A stretch of 64,000 bases of DNA from JAHDNZ01 sp036721855 (lineage in GTDB: Bacteria > Bacillota > DTU065). Location: NCBI GenBank assembly GCA_036721855.1, contig DAIMKF010000008.1, positions 1 through 64,000 of the forward strand. Reading direction: 5' to 3'. The position numbers were made by a program, and so were the translations under genes. Shown here piece after piece: positions 43,199 to 52,026 of the stretch (the stretch's first letter is position 1; each line of letters opens with the position of its first letter). The notes below the pieces were generated by a model. It searched no databases. It saw nothing but the letters and a program-made list of their open reading frames with translations, and was not told the DNA's origin.

Positions 43199-43223
43199 AA
43201 AGCCACACTGTGGGCTTTTTTTA
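43199..43223 (+). terminator. Terminator-like hairpin upstream of ackA
   Basis: AAAGC-CACA pairs with TGTG-GGCTTT (one bulge), followed by a T7 run. There is no plus-strand gene just upstream, so it may end antisense read-through or act as an attenuator. Confidence 0.55.
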
Positions 43224-43281
43224 CTGTATTTCAACTGTATTTCATTTAGAAGTAATAAATTAAAAGACAGGAGAGTCGGCA

Positions 43282-44481
43282 ATGAATATACTGGTTATTA
43301 ACAGTGGCAGTTCGTCCTTAAAATATAAACTTTTTGATATGGACGAAGAAAAAGTTCTCGTAAGTGGTGTAGCAGAAAGAATTGGTGGGGAACACTCCTT
43401 TATTAAACATGAAAACGATGAAAAGACCATTATTAATGTTGACTTACCTAATCATAAAGCAGCCTTGAAGGAAGTTCTAAATTTACTTATGGATACAAAA
43501 CTGGGAGCTATTAAGAATCTCTCTGAAATAGATGCTGTGGGACATAGAATTCTGCACGGACAAGAAGCCTTTTCGGAATCTGTAATTTTGGATCAAGAGA
43601 AAGTAGAAACCCTCAAAGGTTTTATAGAAATGGGTCCTTTGCATATGCCAGCTAATATAGGAGGTATCGAAGCTTGTTTTAGCTTAATGCCGGATACTCC
43701 CCAGATTGGAGCTTTTGATACGGCGTTTCATGCTACAATCCCTGCTAAAGCTCATTTATATGCACTGCCTTACGAGTTATATGAAAAGTATAAGATTCGT
43801 CGCTATGGTTTTCATGGTACAAGCCATAAATATGTAGCCAATAAAGCTGCCAAATTTCTTAAAAAACCTCTTGAAAGTTTGAAAATGATTACTCTTCATC
43901 TTGGCAATGGCTCGTCGGTAGCCGCTGTTAAAGATGGGAAATGTATAGATACATCAATGGGCTTTACTCCCTTGGAAGGTCTTGTTATGGGGACACGTTG
44001 TGGTGATATGGATCCTGCCATTGTACCATTTATTGGTAAAAAACTTAACATGACACCTGATGAAGTCGATGAACTAATGAATAAACAAAGTGGTCTTAAA
44101 GGCTTTACAGGAATTTCTAACGATATGAGAGACATCCAGCAAGCCAAAAAAGAAGGAAACAAACTGGCTCAGCTGGTCTATGAGATGTTTATTTATAGAA
44201 TTGTCAAGTATATTGGTGCCTATACAACTGCCTTAGGTGGTTTAGATGTAATGGTATTTACCGCTGGTATTGGTGAGAATGACTACCAAGCCAGAAAAGA
44301 TATTTGTGAGAAACTAGGTTTTATGGGTGTTAAGATCGACGAGAAACTGAATGACGGTTTAAGAGGTAAGGAGACTCGTCTTACAGCCGCAGATTCAAAG
44401 GTAGAAGTTTTATTAATACCAACTAACGAAGAATTATCTATTGCCCTAGATACCTATAGATTGGTCAATAACAAAAAATAA
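43282..44481 (+). CDS. ackA: Acetate kinase
   Basis: The protein has 399 residues, full length. NSGSSSLKYKLF at the N terminus, RRYGFHGTSHKYV, HLGNGSSVAAV, DTSMGFTPLEG and FTAGIGEN are acetate kinase signatures of the ASKHA fold. It makes ATP and acetate from acetyl phosphate, the final step of acetate fermentation. No phosphotransacetylase gene is adjacent. An AGGAGAGTCGGCA ribosome binding region precedes the ATG. A class II aldolase gene follows 18 bases later and may be co-transcribed. Confidence 0.96.
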   Translation: MNILVINSGSSSLKYKLFDMDEEKVLVSGVAERIGGEHSFIKHENDEKTIINVDLPNHKAALKEVLNLLMDTKLGAIKNLSEIDAVGHRILHGQEAFSESVILDQEKVETLKGFIEMGPLHMPANIGGIEACFSLMPDTPQIGAFDTAFHATIPAKAHLYALPYELYEKYKIRRYGFHGTSHKYVANKAAKFLKKPLESLKMITLHLGNGSSVAAVKDGKCIDTSMGFTPLEGLVMGTRCGDMDPAIVPFIGKKLNMTPDEVDELMNKQSGLKGFTGISNDMRDIQQAKKEGNKLAQLVYEMFIYRIVKYIGAYTTALGGLDVMVFTAGIGENDYQARKDICEKLGFMGVKIDEKLNDGLRGKETRLTAADSKVEVLLIPTNEELSIALDTYRLVNNKK

Positions 44482-44499
44482 ACTAGGAGTGAGGAAACA

Positions 44500-45081
44500 T
44501 TGAACTCATTAAAGAGGCTTGTTTTAGAGTGCAGTAAAGAGCTTGTTTCTCTTTCACTTGTTAAAGCTACCTCAGGCAATGTTTCTCTGCGAGACAAAAA
44601 CAGATTTTTTATTACACCATCCGGGTATCCTTTGCATAGTTTATCAGAAGATTTAATCGTCGAGATCAATTCTTCCGGGCAAGCTTTAGAAGAAAAAACC
44701 GGACCTTTTGGATTATTAAAACCATCGATGGAGACTCAATTACACCTCGCTATATATAATGCACATCCTGAGGCTAAAGCTATTGTTCATGCCCATCCTC
44801 TTTATGCTACAATTATAGGAACATATATACCTCTAAAACCTTTGACTTATGAAGCAGCAGCTTTTATAGAACCCATTGACTATGTACCACCATTGCAGCC
44901 AGGGAGTAAGGAATTAGCAGCCTATGTTGGTAAGACAACTGCGTCAGTTATTGTCCTTAAAAACCATGGTGTGGTAGTGTGGGGAGACAATTCTAAGGAA
45001 TGTATCTTCAAGATGCAGGTTATGGAAGAAAACGCAAAGCAGACTTATATTGCCAATACCATGGGTGTTCTGCCAAAGTGA
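44500..45081 (+). CDS. Class II aldolase/adducin family protein
   Basis: The protein has 193 residues, similar to L-fuculose-phosphate aldolase and related sugar-phosphate aldolases. KATSGNVSLRD, ETQLHLAIYNAHPEAKAIVHAHP and KNHGVVVWG carry the catalytic Glu and zinc-binding His residues. Such enzymes cleave L-fuculose, L-rhamnulose or methylthioribulose phosphates. No pathway partner is adjacent, so the substrate is open. The TTG start follows AGGAGTGAGGAAACA. Confidence 0.85.
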   Translation: MNSLKRLVLECSKELVSLSLVKATSGNVSLRDKNRFFITPSGYPLHSLSEDLIVEINSSGQALEEKTGPFGLLKPSMETQLHLAIYNAHPEAKAIVHAHPLYATIIGTYIPLKPLTYEAAAFIEPIDYVPPLQPGSKELAAYVGKTTASVIVLKNHGVVVWGDNSKECIFKMQVMEENAKQTYIANTMGVLPK

Positions 45082-45129
45082 TAAGGTTATTTATTTTTCT
45101 TAATATATAAAAAGGAGTAAGAAAAACTG

Positions 45130-45645
45130 ATGAAACGCTTAGCTTATCTTGGTCTTAGTGTCGCATTGGTTTGTATTGCCACTATGATAATTCAGGTACC
45201 AATTCCGGCTACCAAAGGGTTTCTTAATTTAGGAGATAGTATTATTATGGTTTTGGCTGTTGTGTTTGGCGCAAGATTTGGAGGAATCTCAGGAGCAGTT
45301 GGCTCTGCTTTGGCAGATGTTTTATCTGGCTATGCCTATTGGGCACCGTGGACTTTTATTATTAAAGGCTTAGAAGGCTTGATTGTTGGACTTATTGTTT
45401 CAAAGTCATTTCAAAAGAAAACGGCCTTTAATTTTAGGACAACTATAGGAATTGGTGTAGGTTCAATGGTAATGGCTTTCGGCTATTTATTTGCGGGGGC
45501 AATAATGTATGGCTGGGCAGCGTCCTGGACAGATATGCCAGCTAATCTGGTTCAAGGTATTGGCAGCGCAGTTATTTCCCTGCCGGTGCTGTATGCTTTA
45601 AGGAGAATGCCTTTTTTCAATAAGAGCTTTGAGACGAAAAACTAA
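45130..45645 (+). CDS. ECF transporter S component
   Basis: The protein has 171 residues with about five or six membrane helices. NLGDSIIMVLAVVFGARFG and ADVLSGYAYWAPWTFIIKGLEG are typical of the PF07155-type ECF S components. The vitamin or precursor bound is not evident. It lies between the aldolase and isocitrate dehydrogenase genes with short gaps (48 and 31 bases) and may be part of a longer transcript from ackA. Confidence 0.8.
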   Translation: MKRLAYLGLSVALVCIATMIIQVPIPATKGFLNLGDSIIMVLAVVFGARFGGISGAVGSALADVLSGYAYWAPWTFIIKGLEGLIVGLIVSKSFQKKTAFNFRTTIGIGVGSMVMAFGYLFAGAIMYGWAASWTDMPANLVQGIGSAVISLPVLYALRRMPFFNKSFETKN

Positions 45646-45676
45646 ATGATAAATTAAGTAGAAAGAGGGGTAAAAA

Positions 45677-46723
45677 ATGCATCTGGTTAGCTTAATACCT
45701 GGAGATGGAATTGGTCCTGAGATAACAGAAGCAGTTAAGGAAATTATGGCCAGCGCTAAAGCGCCAATTAAATGGGAACCGGTACTTGCCGGGCAAACAG
45801 CTTTGGAAAATGAGGCTGATCTTTTACCCCTTAAAACATTACAATCTTTAACCAAGAACAAAGTAGCACTTAAGGGGCCTTTAACAACACCAATCGGGAC
45901 AGGATTTCGCAGTGTCAATGTTTCGCTTAGACAAAAGTTCGATTTATATGCTTGTGTGCGTCCTTATAAATCTATGCCCGGTGTTTCTTCTCACTATAAT
46001 AATGTTGATATTGTTGTTATAAGAGAGAATACCGAGGATCTTTATAAAGGGATAGAATTTGCACCCGGTTCACCTGAAGTTGCTATGATAACCGAAATGA
46101 GTAGGGGAATGGTAGCTACCGATGCAGCAGTAGCTGTAAAAGCTATTAGTGGCAAAGCTTCAAGGCGTATTGCCAAGTATGCCTTTGAATATGCTAAGAC
46201 TACAGGACGGAAAAAAGTAACAGCTTCTGCGAAAGCGAATATTATGAAATTTACAGACGGACTTTTCTATAAGGCTGCAAAAGAGGTAGCTAAAGATTAT
46301 AAGGAAATTGAATATAATGAAGTTTTGGTAGATGCACTATGCATGAAGCTTGTGCAAGATCCCAACCAATTTGATATCCTTTTGCTACCAAACCTTTATG
46401 GAGATATTGTCTCAGACCTAGTAGCTGGTCTAGTTGGCGGTCTTGGTATGGCTCCCGGAGCTAATATAGGTACTAAAATGGCGATCTTTGAAGCTACTCA
46501 TGGTTCGGCACCTGATATTGCTGGCAAGGATCTGGCTAATCCTACAGGATTACTCCTATCAGCCATTATGATGCTAGACTATTTAGGGGAGAATGATATT
46601 GCCAGAAAGATTGAAAGGGCTGTTTATATAGTTTTAAAAGATGGTAAAGAAGTTACTAAAGATCTCAATCCCAGAGGTGTAGCGACATCCAAAATGACTA
46701 AGGCAATTATTAAAGCGCTTTAG
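45677..46723 (+). CDS. Isocitrate dehydrogenase (NAD+-type, isocitrate/isopropylmalate family)
   Basis: The protein has 348 residues of the beta-decarboxylating dehydrogenase family. The substrate region (SLRQKFDLYACVRPYKSMPGV), IRENTEDLYKGIEF and NLYGDIVSDLVAGLVGG are hallmarks of NAD-linked isocitrate dehydrogenases; isopropylmalate dehydrogenase has a different substrate loop. The length matches short NAD-IDHs. It converts isocitrate to 2-oxoglutarate, linking aconitase to KorAB or glutamate synthesis. The ATG follows AAGAGGGGTAAAA. Confidence 0.88.
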   Translation: MHLVSLIPGDGIGPEITEAVKEIMASAKAPIKWEPVLAGQTALENEADLLPLKTLQSLTKNKVALKGPLTTPIGTGFRSVNVSLRQKFDLYACVRPYKSMPGVSSHYNNVDIVVIRENTEDLYKGIEFAPGSPEVAMITEMSRGMVATDAAVAVKAISGKASRRIAKYAFEYAKTTGRKKVTASAKANIMKFTDGLFYKAAKEVAKDYKEIEYNEVLVDALCMKLVQDPNQFDILLLPNLYGDIVSDLVAGLVGGLGMAPGANIGTKMAIFEATHGSAPDIAGKDLANPTGLLLSAIMMLDYLGENDIARKIERAVYIVLKDGKEVTKDLNPRGVATSKMTKAIIKAL

Positions 46724-46771
46724 TATCATGATTGATTTTAGCGTAGGCTCCAAAGAGGCTGCGCTAATTAT

Positions 46772-46801
46772 TTGCAAAAAAGGCCTTAAAGTGCTTATAA
46801 T
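46772..46801 (+). promoter_or_regulatory. Putative sigma-A promoter of the ADP-dependent kinase gene
   Basis: TTGCAA and TATAAT are separated by 18 bases and lie about 120 bases upstream of the kinase start codon. AAAGTG nearby can pair with CACTTT in the leader. Confidence 0.55.
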
Positions 46802-46920
46802 AAAGGAAAAAGGACACTTTAAAATTAACAGCTTTATTTAAACCCAGTAGATATTTCTTGTAACGTATATCCTAAAAGCAGCTTGACTTTTTTGTTATGC
46901 TATAAACGGAGGAATGTAAG

Positions 46921-48366
46921 ATGGTTGACTCCAGATCGGATTATTTGACTGCTTGCTGGCAAGAGAAAGTTCGGCAAGCAGCATCTCAGATGATAACATG
47001 CCGTGTGTTTACGGCATTTAACACTAATGTTGATGTAGTAGTCCATGTAAACAATGAAAACCTTAACTGTATTCTAGAGAAAAACCCGGCTCTTAAAAAG
47101 AAAAAGCTTACGAGAGACTTTACTCGTCAAGCTGATGTTATCGATACTCCTGAATCTTTTATAACTATGTTGCTAGGAGCCATGCAAAAAGGGAAGTCAC
47201 TTTATGCACTGACTAACTGTAACGGATTTTTAATGTGGTTAGAAGAGTCATTTAGTGAGGCTAAGGAGATTCTAGGGGGACAGGCAGGAATTGTTGCCAA
47301 CCAAATTAGTTCACTTAATGCTCAGGCTGTTGTCTATTCTCGTTTACTGTCACCAAAACAAGCAGCTCTTTTTAGAGATGATGTTTTAGCACCTAAGATA
47401 GAAAACAACCAGCTAATTTTAGATGCGGTTAAAAAGGTTTCAAGCCCTACCGATCAATGCAAAATAAACTGGATCTTTGAATATGCAAAAGGGATAACCA
47501 TTAAATTTGGTGAGATAACAATTACCACCCCAAGAGCTAATAGAGTTATTTTAGCTACCAGACCAAAAAATGCTATTATGTCTTTTCCTGATGAAATGAT
47601 GTCTTATCTGCCTCAGCTAGGTAAGCAAATCGATTTGGCCTTTATGGCAGGATATCATTATATTTCCGAGAATAACCCGGATGGAAGAAATTATCAGGAG
47701 TTCTTAGAAAAAGCCATAAAAGAGATCGAAGCTTTACGTGAAGAAAATCCCAAACTTGCTTTCCATTATGAATATGTACCTATGAAAGCGAGAAATCTAG
47801 AAGCAAAAACTTTAGCTTTAATTGGCGATGCAGTTGAAAGTTTTGGTATTAACGAGAATGAGATTAAACTTGTTTTAGATGATTTTAATTTCCTGGAAGA
47901 AAGAAAAGCTCTTGAAACTTCGGAAAGAGCCTATACACTTTACAAGGCAGCTTTGCCTATATTCAGAAAGATGAGCTTAAAAAGACTCCATGTTCATAAT
48001 CTAGGTTACTATGTAGTTATTATCGCTAAATCGTACCATGTCTCTCCTGAAAGATGTCGAGAAGCTTGTCTGTATGCTTCTTGTGTAAATGCTCTTAAAG
48101 CTAAATATGGCGGTTATGTCTTGGCGGATAAGTTAAAAGAGGCCGGAAATTATCCTTTATCTAGCATTGGCTTTAAGCAGCTTAAGGGAATCAAGGAAGA
48201 ACTTAACCTAACCGATGATTTTTTATCTACCGGTATCTATGAAGGTGATGATCACTATCTTTTAGTGGTTCCTGCTCATGTAATTGCAAATCCAGTAAGT
48301 ACGGTAGGAATGGGGGATACAATTTCATCAACTTCGTTTGCTTTAGAGTATAGTGAAAAGAGGTAG
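46921..48366 (+). CDS. ADP-dependent glucokinase/phosphofructokinase family protein
   Basis: The protein has 481 residues and matches the ADP_PFK_GK family of the ribokinase superfamily. Motifs are FNTNVDVVVHV near the N terminus, MAGYHY, HVHNLGYYVVII, and the C-terminal NPVSTVGMGDTISS with the catalytic base Asp466. These kinases use ADP rather than ATP to phosphorylate glucose or fructose 6-phosphate. They are characteristic of Thermococcales and methanogenic archaea; bacterial examples are few. Whether this one prefers glucose or fructose 6-phosphate cannot be read here. It has a good ribosome binding site (CGGAGGAATGTAAG) and its own promoter. Confidence 0.85.
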   Translation: MVDSRSDYLTACWQEKVRQAASQMITCRVFTAFNTNVDVVVHVNNENLNCILEKNPALKKKKLTRDFTRQADVIDTPESFITMLLGAMQKGKSLYALTNCNGFLMWLEESFSEAKEILGGQAGIVANQISSLNAQAVVYSRLLSPKQAALFRDDVLAPKIENNQLILDAVKKVSSPTDQCKINWIFEYAKGITIKFGEITITTPRANRVILATRPKNAIMSFPDEMMSYLPQLGKQIDLAFMAGYHYISENNPDGRNYQEFLEKAIKEIEALREENPKLAFHYEYVPMKARNLEAKTLALIGDAVESFGINENEIKLVLDDFNFLEERKALETSERAYTLYKAALPIFRKMSLKRLHVHNLGYYVVIIAKSYHVSPERCREACLYASCVNALKAKYGGYVLADKLKEAGNYPLSSIGFKQLKGIKEELNLTDDFLSTGIYEGDDHYLLVVPAHVIANPVSTVGMGDTISSTSFALEYSEKR

Positions 48367-48402
48367 TATCCTTAGTTTATATAAGAAAGCGAGGTGGCTT
48401 TT

Positions 48403-48867
48403 ATGCGTGAAATAAAAAAAGTTGCTGTAAATCGCAAAGCTCGACATGAATACTTCATTGAAGATACTCTTGAAGCGGGTCTTGTTTTACAAGGCACAGA
48501 GGTTAAATCGTTACGACTTGGCCGCTGTAATATGCAGGATGCATATGCAGCTATCAAAAAAGGCGAAGTTTTTATCCATAATATGCATATTAGCCCCTAT
48601 GATCAAGGAAATATTTATAATCATGATCCTTTAAGACCTAAAAAGGTTTTATTAAATAAAAAACAGATTAGAACTTTAATCGGGAAGACACAACAAGAAG
48701 GTTATACTCTTATTCCTTTGGAGATCTATTTCAACGAAAGAAACTGGGCTAAAGTTATCTTGGCTCTTGCTAAAGGTAAGAAACTTTATGATAAAAGAGA
48801 GGATATAGCCAAAAGAGATATTAAGCGACAAGCAGAACGTGTGGTTAAAGAGCGCAATGCATATTGA
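48403..48867 (+). CDS. smpB: SsrA-binding protein SmpB
   Basis: The protein has 154 residues and includes RKARHEYFIEDTLEAGLVLQGTEVKSLR and the GKKLYDKREDIAKRD C-terminal tail of SmpB. It binds tmRNA and takes it to stalled ribosomes. The ATG at 48403 follows GCGAGG and gives the standard N terminus. Its partner RNA, tmRNA, is encoded immediately downstream, and the tmRNA promoter overlaps the smpB stop codon. Confidence 0.95.
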   Translation: MREIKKVAVNRKARHEYFIEDTLEAGLVLQGTEVKSLRLGRCNMQDAYAAIKKGEVFIHNMHISPYDQGNIYNHDPLRPKKVLLNKKQIRTLIGKTQQEGYTLIPLEIYFNERNWAKVILALAKGKKLYDKREDIAKRDIKRQAERVVKERNAY

Positions 48868-48892
48868 CATAAGTCGAGATAACCACTAGTAT
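48864..48892 (+). promoter_or_regulatory. tmRNA promoter
   Basis: TTGACA at 48864-48869 and TAGTAT at 48887-48892 are 17 bases apart, with initiation expected close to the tmRNA 5' end. The -35 box overlaps the end of smpB. Confidence 0.7.
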
Positions 48893-48902
48893 TATATTGC
48901 AG

Positions 48903-49264
48903 GGGGGCGATTTGGCTTCGACGGGAAGTTACGATGGTAGTCGCAGCGAGCCGAGTTTTCCGCAAGCTCGTTAAAAAGGCGGAAGCGTTTATAAACGCCG
49001 ATAATAATTTAGCTTACGCTGCTTAATTAAAAGCAGCTGTCCTTAGATAGTTTATCTGTGGCTATCTAAAGGGCATCAAATTAACAGGTTGCCGTTTAGC
49101 CATTACCTGTGGGCGAAGACGAAAGATTTTTACAGGTGTAGTGACAAAGGAGCCTGTCTGGTGGCGTTCTTTGAAGCGAAAATAATTAAGTAGCCAGACT
49201 ATGCTCGTAGACGGGACTATGGTCGTCTTTTCGGACGTGGGTTCGACACCCACCGCCTCCACCA
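48903..49264 (+). ncRNA. ssrA: Transfer-messenger RNA (tmRNA)
   Basis: The 5' end GGGGGCGATTTGGCTTCGAC and the 3' end with T-arm GTGGGTTCGACACCCAC and acceptor CGCCTCCACCA form the tRNA-like domain. The tag frame reads NADNNLAYAA then TAA (tag codons about 48994-49023, stop at 49024-49026); the resume codon may lie a few codons earlier. It rescues stalled ribosomes with SmpB. Its 3' end served as integration site: the same 14 bases recur at 52027-52040. Confidence 0.95.
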
Positions 49265-49265
49265 T
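49252..49265 (+). repeat. Left attachment repeat in the tmRNA 3' end
   Basis: ACCGCCTCCACCAT forms the tmRNA acceptor end and is repeated exactly at 52027-52040. Integration at tmRNA 3' ends is common for genomic islands, and the duplicated end keeps the RNA intact. Confidence 0.75.
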
Positions 49266-49611
49266 TGAAATCCATAATTTTAAATGTTATATCAAGTCGA
49301 TCTTCGTAAACCACAACCTTTTCTACATAGGTTTGGATAATGTTTTTCATCTTAAGCAAGTCCTTAGATTCTAGGGCTTGCTTATCTTTTTTTAGATAAA
49401 CTTTCATCATATCCTCATTAAGCTCTATACGACTTTCCGAGGTGAGCTTATTCAGATCTTTTGTTAAAATTCCCTTTTGTTCCTCTAGTCCGGTTAAGGT
49501 TTCCTTCATAGATTCGGTATAGAGGCCGTCTTTTATTGCTTTGATTATTCGATCTATTTTTGTAGTAACTTCAACAAGCGTTTTTTCGGTTTTTTCTACT
49601 ATCGTTATTCC
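49265..49611 (-). pseudogene. C-terminal remnant of a large serine recombinase
   Basis: The frame is open from 49611 downwards with no start. It reads VEKTEKTLVEVTTKIDRI, then a coiled-coil-like stretch (LEEQKGILTKDLNKL) and ends with MKNIIQTYVEKVVVYEDRLD, which resembles the C-terminal domain of large resolvase-type integrases. The frame then runs straight into the tmRNA repeat (FNGGGG). The catalytic N-terminal domain is missing. This is presumably the enzyme that inserted the island. Confidence 0.65.
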
Positions 49612-49678
49612 CTAGATAATTTATTTTTCTGCGCAACGCGAAGTTTTTCAACTAATGTCGCTATGCCTGCATTGAATC

Positions 49679-50833
49679 CTATTTAGGATATTTTCTGTAA
49701 GGCATTCGTAACATATCTTGCTTTTTAACCCTAATACGATACGCCAGCCACAAATCAATTTTGTGAAATTCTTTTTTTCTAGTTAACTCTATATCAATTC
49801 CCATTGCTTCTGTAGAGTACTCAAAGCCATTGTAATAGACAGAACCTATCATATGAAAAGGAAGAAGATCAAAATTGGCCATATCGAAACCTAAATCGGT
49901 AATTATTTGGGCAACTTCTTCAGATGTAAGAGTAGGATCTACAGCTCTGATAAATATTTCTATTGCTGTTTTACAATTCTGAATCACCTTTTGATTATCA
50001 CCATAATGTGCTTCTAAAGAAATAATTGCGCTTTTTATTTGATTTGAAAATGAGTTTGATGTTAACTGAATATACAGATAATCGTAAGGCTCATTTGGCA
50101 TTCTAAAGCCCCAGTAATTAGAAACTTGTTCTGGAAGTTTCCAGAGGATTAGATCGTTTCTATTCATTGCAACTGCAAATGCATTCCAAGTATCTTCAAA
50201 AGCTTCTTTATTTTCTAAACCACTGTCTGGAAGAAGGAAAGCGGATGCTTTTGTGATAGCTTTTTCGCGAATAGTATCTAATGTTTTTTGGTAATGATTA
50301 TTAATAAAATCAATCAGTAAAAATACTTCATAGGGATGGTCAGTTTGCGAAGAAACTCCCAAATTAATAGAACCCCTGTTAATTGTGTAAGTTTCTTTGG
50401 CCATAGCATTACCATACTTTTCGACAAGGAAAGGTTGTAGGTCAAGTAAGGCTTCCGCGTCTATGTATAGAGAAGATCTTCCTTGGGGTACATAGAAAAC
50501 ATCGGGAGCGTCTTTTGCTGCAAAATCAGCGAGAATACGCTGTTCATACCCAGATATAAAACCAGTTTTAAATTGCATGTCTTCGTATGAAGTTGGGCTA
50601 ATTTCTAAAACAACTTCGACCTCTGGATACATCTCCTCGAACTCATACTTGATCTCTTTCATGTACTCCTCTTCCAAGTAACCTCCGTAGCCACTCAACC
50701 TGAGATTGATTTTATCATCGCTCACACTGGGCTTACTTGCCAAAAATGAAGTTGGCAAGAATGACTTCACAATCAAAACACCAGCTAGCAAAATGAGAAC
50801 AATAAATATCACAAAAGTTCCGCGATCTTTCAA
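49679..50833 (-). CDS. Membrane-anchored protein resembling a substrate-binding protein
   Basis: The protein has 384 residues. An uncleaved-looking N-terminal hydrophobic segment (FVIFIVLILLAGVLIVKSFL) anchors it. Residues of about 40-130 resemble lobe I of family 1 solute-binding proteins (RLSGYGGYLEEEY, APDVFYVPQGR), but the rest does not follow the usual pattern, with the middle apparently shortened. The start is a TTG after AAGGAGG. It lies 13 bases after the next upstream gene, so the two are co-transcribed. A ligand-sensing role at the membrane is possible; no partner is visible. Confidence 0.6.
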   Translation of the reverse strand: MKDRGTFVIFIVLILLAGVLIVKSFLPTSFLASKPSVSDDKINLRLSGYGGYLEEEYMKEIKYEFEEMYPEVEVVLEISPTSYEDMQFKTGFISGYEQRILADFAAKDAPDVFYVPQGRSSLYIDAEALLDLQPFLVEKYGNAMAKETYTINRGSINLGVSSQTDHPYEVFLLIDFINNHYQKTLDTIREKAITKASAFLLPDSGLENKEAFEDTWNAFAVAMNRNDLILWKLPEQVSNYWGFRMPNEPYDYLYIQLTSNSFSNQIKSAIISLEAHYGDNQKVIQNCKTAIEIFIRAVDPTLTSEEVAQIITDLGFDMANFDLLPFHMIGSVYYNGFEYSTEAMGIDIELTRKKEFHKIDLWLAYRIRVKKQDMLRMPYRKYPK

Positions 50834-50846
50834 TTTAGAACCTCCT

Positions 50847-51386
50847 TCATTGTTCTAGAGTTTTCATCTTTTTCCGTTGCCATGCTGGCATATTTAGCCA
50901 CCCTTGCTGGTATTCCCAAGCAATATTTTCGATTAAATCGATAGCTTGGGAACGATTTTTACTTAACTTATTTACACCAAAGCTAAGATAGGCATTTATT
51001 TTTACAATGGTACTTTCATCGATATAAGAGGCTATTACTGTTTCTTCTTCCAATTGTCGAGCTGGATTTGAGACTAACATAATCACATCATATCTTTCAG
51101 GGGAGCTCTGTAACTTCTGTAACATCTTAGGGATGGCTGTCAACATATTTCCACTGTGCTTGTTTGCATAATAAATTTTGACCACGAAACCTGAAGATGC
51201 CTTGTAATCCTTAACGAAAGCTCTGAGGGGTTCTTCTAGCATAATTTCAGGATAAAAAATACATGCTATTTGCTCGCTGGTATTTTGAAAGGACTTCCAA
51301 CTTGGAAATATCTTCCAACCAAGAAATATAATTGTTAAGAGCAATCCCCCAAGCAAAAAGAGCAAAAAACGTTTTTTCATAGACAT
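50847..51386 (-). CDS. Small membrane-anchored protein, substrate-binding-protein-like
   Basis: The protein has 179 residues with one N-terminal membrane segment (FLLFLLGGLLLTIIFLGW) and an extracytoplasmic part. IACIFYPEIMLEEPLRAFVKDYKA and YDVIMLVSNPARQLEEE resemble lobe I of a solute-binding protein that is truncated after that lobe. A strong AAAGGAGG precedes the ATG. It is likely in an operon with the 384-residue protein. I do not recognise a specific family. Confidence 0.55.
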   Translation of the reverse strand: MSMKKRFLLFLLGGLLLTIIFLGWKIFPSWKSFQNTSEQIACIFYPEIMLEEPLRAFVKDYKASSGFVVKIYYANKHSGNMLTAIPKMLQKLQSSPERYDVIMLVSNPARQLEEETVIASYIDESTIVKINAYLSFGVNKLSKNRSQAIDLIENIAWEYQQGWLNMPAWQRKKMKTLEQ

Positions 51387-51499
51387 TTTCCTCCTTTAAC
51401 TTAGGTTAATCGTTCTTCTTCGTTGTAAGAACACCTTCTTATATTCAAGTCATAGACAGGAAGCTCTTACCTTCCTGTCTTTGAACGACCCTATTCTAC

Positions 51500-51793
51500 T
51501 CAATATAAGTGGTAACTCCAACCTTGAGGTTCTATATATACAGAGTCTTTATTTATTGATACTTCGACTATTTCGTCGTTTGGTTCTGAGGCTTCAGTGA
51601 AGTAAAGAACAAACTTTGGTTCTCTGATCTGATGCATTAAACTGAATAAACCAAATAAAGCTGCTAGGATTGCTGCTGCCGCTGTAAGAGATTCATACCA
51701 AGTTAGGACACCAAAGCAGGTAGCTAGAAACGCTAACAAGGGCACAAATACTAAAACCAACCATAACGGACACTTCGATTTAGAAAACCGCAA
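51500..51793 (-). CDS. Small protein with two membrane segments
   Basis: The protein has 97 residues with two hydrophobic segments (PLWLVLVFVPLLAFLATC and SLTAAAAILAALFGLFSL) and a short hydrophilic tail. No family is recognised. The TTG start follows GGAGTGA by about ten bases. It is the first clear gene of the island's minus-strand group. Confidence 0.45.
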   Translation of the reverse strand: MRFSKSKCPLWLVLVFVPLLAFLATCFGVLTWYESLTAAAAILAALFGLFSLMHQIREPKFVLYFTEASEPNDEIVEVSINKDSVYIEPQGWSYHLY

Positions 51794-51914
51794 TCGCGTT
51801 TAGCTTCACTCCTATATAAACATTTTGTGCTTTTTCCCGCGTTACAAGGTGGTCTGTTTCGTTGTTGCGCTCTGTTTTCATAGAATGCTTTCTTGGGAAA
51901 TCATGTATAATCAT
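51780..51914 (-). CDS. Short ORF of 44 residues ahead of the membrane protein genes
   Basis: A frame starting MIIHDFPRKH ends 14 bases inside the next gene. A weak AAAGGA precedes it. It has no recognisable motif and could be a leader peptide or a fragment. Confidence 0.2.
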   Translation of the reverse strand: MIIHDFPRKHSMKTERNNETDHLVTREKAQNVYIGVKLNAIAVF

Positions 51915-52026
51915 TAGTTCCTTTGATTTTGGTGCTTGTCCTTCTTTTATTCAGTCTTAAAGAACCTAATCGTCCCTAAGAGTGCCTTATCATACTTATG
52001 TCTATTGTGGATTTGATATAGTACGT

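Noticed and set aside
43034..43281. THF riboswitch in front of the FolT-like gene
   Set aside because: The leader shows a possible promoter but none of the conserved THF-aptamer segments.
49062..49265. Minus-strand protein-coding frame across the tmRNA gene
   Set aside because: It lies entirely inside the tmRNA gene and has no start site or family features; the RNA explains the sequence.
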